Part shown: positions 3,949 to 5,784 of the stretch, in pieces
How the letters are laid out: every line of letters begins with the position of its first letter
How positions within the stretch are numbered: the stretch's first letter is position 1
Assembly (NCBI GenBank): GCA_023249205.1
Contig: JAHFDC010000068.1
Coordinates: 1-5,784 of the forward strand
Direction of reading: 5' to 3'
DNA from: Candidatus Methylomirabilota bacterium
Lineage (GTDB): Bacteria; Methylomirabilota; Methylomirabilia; Methylomirabilales; JACPAU01
DNA: 5,784 nucleotides
Translations under genes and position numbers: made by a program
Notes under the pieces: model-generated
Told to the model about the DNA's origin: nothing
What the model saw: only the letters and a program-made list of their open reading frames with translations
Databases searched by the model: none

Positions 3949-5784
3949 TCAGACGCGAATGACCGAAGGGAACTGCAACCTCTGTCCTGGCGACGCGCTC
4001 TCCTCCTGGGCCATGACCTTCAGGAAGGCCTCGACCACCTTCGGGTCGAACTGGCCGCCTGCTCCCTGCTGAATCATCGCGATCACGCGCTCGCGCGGGA
4101 GTCCGGGGCGATACGGCCGATCCGAGCGGAGGGCGTCAAAGACATCAGCCACCGCAAAGATGCGGGCACCGAGGCTGATGGCTTCCCCGGCCAGGCCGTC
4201 GGGATAGCCGGTGCCGTCATACCACTCGTGGTGGTGCAGGACGATCGGGATCACGTCGGCGTAGGCGGGGATCGGCTCCAGGATGCGCGCCCCCAAGCGC
4301 ACATGCTCACGCATGATTCGGTTCTCTTCCTTGGTTAACTTCCCCGGCTTGTCGAGGACTGCCGGCGGCGTGCCGATCTTGCCGATGTCGTGGAGCAACC
4401 CCCCGCGATGGAGGATATCCAGGTCTTCCTGACTCAGGCCCAGAACCCGGCCGATCTTCACGGCCAGTTCCGTCACCCGTTCGGAGTGACCACCCGTCCA
4501 GGGAGATTTCGCATCAATGGCCCGCGCCAGGGCCTGGAGCGTTCCCCAGTTCAGTCGGGCAAGCTCCTCGAGCAGCCGCGCATTGGACAGGGCCACAGCC
4601 ACCTGGTCAGCCACCTGGCGGGCCCGCACCAGGTCCTCCTGACCCTGCGCAGGGAGATTCCCGTACCCCAGTGCGATGAGGGCCGATAACTTCTCGTCGA
4701 GGAAAATTGGCAGGATCAAAAACGCTTTGCTGCCGCGCGTGGCCAGGGGCGCCAGATAGCCCGGCACCCTGTTCCCCGCTGCGATGATCAGTCTTTCCCG
4801 GTTGGCGCGCAGTTCTTCGGCCTCTCCCGGGATCAGCGCGACCACCTCCACCAGGGGGTCCCCCTCGCGGTCGCCGTCCCGGAGGTACGTCCGGGCCGCC
4901 CCCGGGGTGACGGGATCGAGGAGCGTCACGCAGACGCCGTCACAGGGGACGATATCCGGCATGCGGATCAGCGCCGTCCTGGCGATCGCCTTGGTGTCCA
5001 ACGCCGAGAGGATCGCCCGGTCAATCTCCGCCACGGTGGCCAGGGTGTGAAACTGTCTCCCCAACTCGCCGGCCATGGCATTGAACGATGCCGCCAGGTC
5101 CTCGAACTCGTCGCCGCTCGCGACCGTGACCCGGCTGGCAAAGTCTCTCCCGGCGATCCGTCGGGTCCCCTCCCTGAGCCGTTCGAGCGGCACCAGGCTC
5201 CGCCGGATCTGACTGATGCTCAGGAGAAGAACACCGCCCAGGGAGAGGACGATGACCACGTAGAACGTCTTGCGGAATTGTTCCATGGGGGCGAGGATGC
5301 CGGCTTTTGACTCGCTCAGGACGACCGTCCACTTGGGAACAATAAATGTGAACTGCAGCGGGAGGGACCAGTACCCCGCCAGGTACTCCCGCTCGCCGTC
5401 TTTCCACTCGAATTGCCCCGAGGCGGAGCGCTCCAGTTCGTCCATCACGTGCGCCGGGAAGGGCACCGGACCAGGAACCGAGGAGACGAGGAGGGTGTTC
5501 GACTGATCCAATACGTAGAGATCGGTCGTGGGCGGCAATGTGGTCTCATCGCCGAGGCCCCAGAGGTACGTGCGGTTCACTTCTCCGACCAGGATTCCCC
5601 GCCCGGGACGGGACGGGTCAAGCGCCCTTCTGAGGAAGATGCGCGACGCGGAGTCCGGCTGCGGCTGGCTCCAGACCAGCGTCTTGCCGGCGCTGAGGTG
5701 TCGCCGCTCCGCTGCGGTGGGCTCTGGGGACGCCTGGAGCCGGCCAACCAGGGGGAGCACCTTCCCCACATCCGTCACAACGGC
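3949..5784 (-). CDS. Membrane sensor with HAMP, GAF and HD-GYP domains (5' truncated)
   Basis: The frame is open to the window edge, so the N-terminus is missing; 611 residues remain. Counting from the first visible codon, 1-170 look like the membrane-distal part of an extracytoplasmic Cache-type sensor. A membrane helix follows (about 173-192), then HAMP (193-245, with DEFEDLAASFNAM), GAF (about 249-404) and HD-GYP (about 410-592). The HD-GYP set is complete: GGHSERV with H433, HDIGK with H465-D466, EHV with H494, HHHEWYDGTGYP with H517, H518 and GYP 526-528, and DVFDAL with D547. It should hydrolyse cyclic di-GMP in response to an external ligand, through HAMP and GAF. The GTG at 5778 is not a credible start because sensor sequence and at least one N-terminal membrane helix must precede it. 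The ligand is unknown. It is convergent with the MtrA-like gene and so not in its operon. Confidence 0.93.
   Translation of the reverse strand, partial: AVVTDVGKVLPLVGRLQASPEPTAAERRHLSAGKTLVWSQPQPDSASRIFLRRALDPSRPGRGILVGEVNRTYLWGLGDETTLPPTTDLYVLDQSNTLLVSSVPGPVPFPAHVMDELERSASGQFEWKDGEREYLAGYWSLPLQFTFIVPKWTVVLSESKAGILAPMEQFRKTFYVVIVLSLGGVLLLSISQIRRSLVPLERLREGTRRIAGRDFASRVTVASGDEFEDLAASFNAMAGELGRQFHTLATVAEIDRAILSALDTKAIARTALIRMPDIVPCDGVCVTLLDPVTPGAARTYLRDGDREGDPLVEVVALIPGEAEELRANRERLIIAAGNRVPGYLAPLATRGSKAFLILPIFLDEKLSALIALGYGNLPAQGQEDLVRARQVADQVAVALSNARLLEELARLNWGTLQALARAIDAKSPWTGGHSERVTELAVKIGRVLGLSQEDLDILHRGGLLHDIGKIGTPPAVLDKPGKLTKEENRIMREHVRLGARILEPIPAYADVIPIVLHHHEWYDGTGYPDGLAGEAISLGARIFAVADVFDALRSDRPYRPGLPRERVIAMIQQGAGGQFDPKVVEAFLKVMAQEESASPGQRLQFPSVIRV

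Noticed and set aside
5776..5778. GTG as the start of the HD-GYP sensor
   Set aside because: The frame stays open to the window edge, and a Cache-type sensor needs an N-terminal membrane helix that is not present after this codon.

Overview
The window comes from a GC-rich bacterium. Coding strands show G/C-rich third positions, GTG starts and purine-rich Shine-Dalgarno sites. The mix of an archaeal-style pyruvoyl arginine decarboxylase, an MtrA-like protein and an HD-GYP sensor suggests an uncultured environmental lineage. NC10 or Rokubacteria-like bacteria are a guess, not something the sequence proves.

Layout: positions 1-249 (+) are the 3' end of a HEPN-domain protein. It converges on a compact minus-strand operon read from 2526 down to 354. 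The operon order is pyruvoyl-dependent arginine decarboxylase, spermidine synthase-family aminopropyltransferase, then agmatinase-family ureohydrolase. Its three genes overlap at their stop/start codons (TGATG and GTGA), so translation is probably coupled. Together they can run arginine to agmatine and on to spermidine, provided decarboxylated S-adenosylmethionine comes from elsewhere, since no SAM decarboxylase is present here. The order also fits the alternative route through N1-aminopropylagmatine.

Positions 2527-3011 form a divergent intergenic region of about 485 bases with no recognisable gene. It holds a weak promoter candidate for the polyamine operon, several perfect GC-rich inverted repeats, and a good sigma70-like promoter (TTGCCT-17-TAGAAT) whose -35 is overlapped by a 10-bp palindrome. 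That promoter points at a plus-strand gene (3012-3899) for a two-part protein. Its N-terminal half resembles MtrA, the corrinoid subunit of the methanogen methyltransferase, but lacks the cobalt-ligand His. Its C-terminal half resembles DUF4346. Function is unknown, and this is the most unusual gene in the window.

Converging on it from the right edge is a 5'-truncated minus-strand gene (3949-5784) for a membrane-bound sensor with an extracytoplasmic domain, one visible membrane helix, HAMP, GAF and a complete HD-GYP cyclic-di-GMP phosphodiesterase domain. No tRNA, rRNA, CRISPR array or mobile element was seen.
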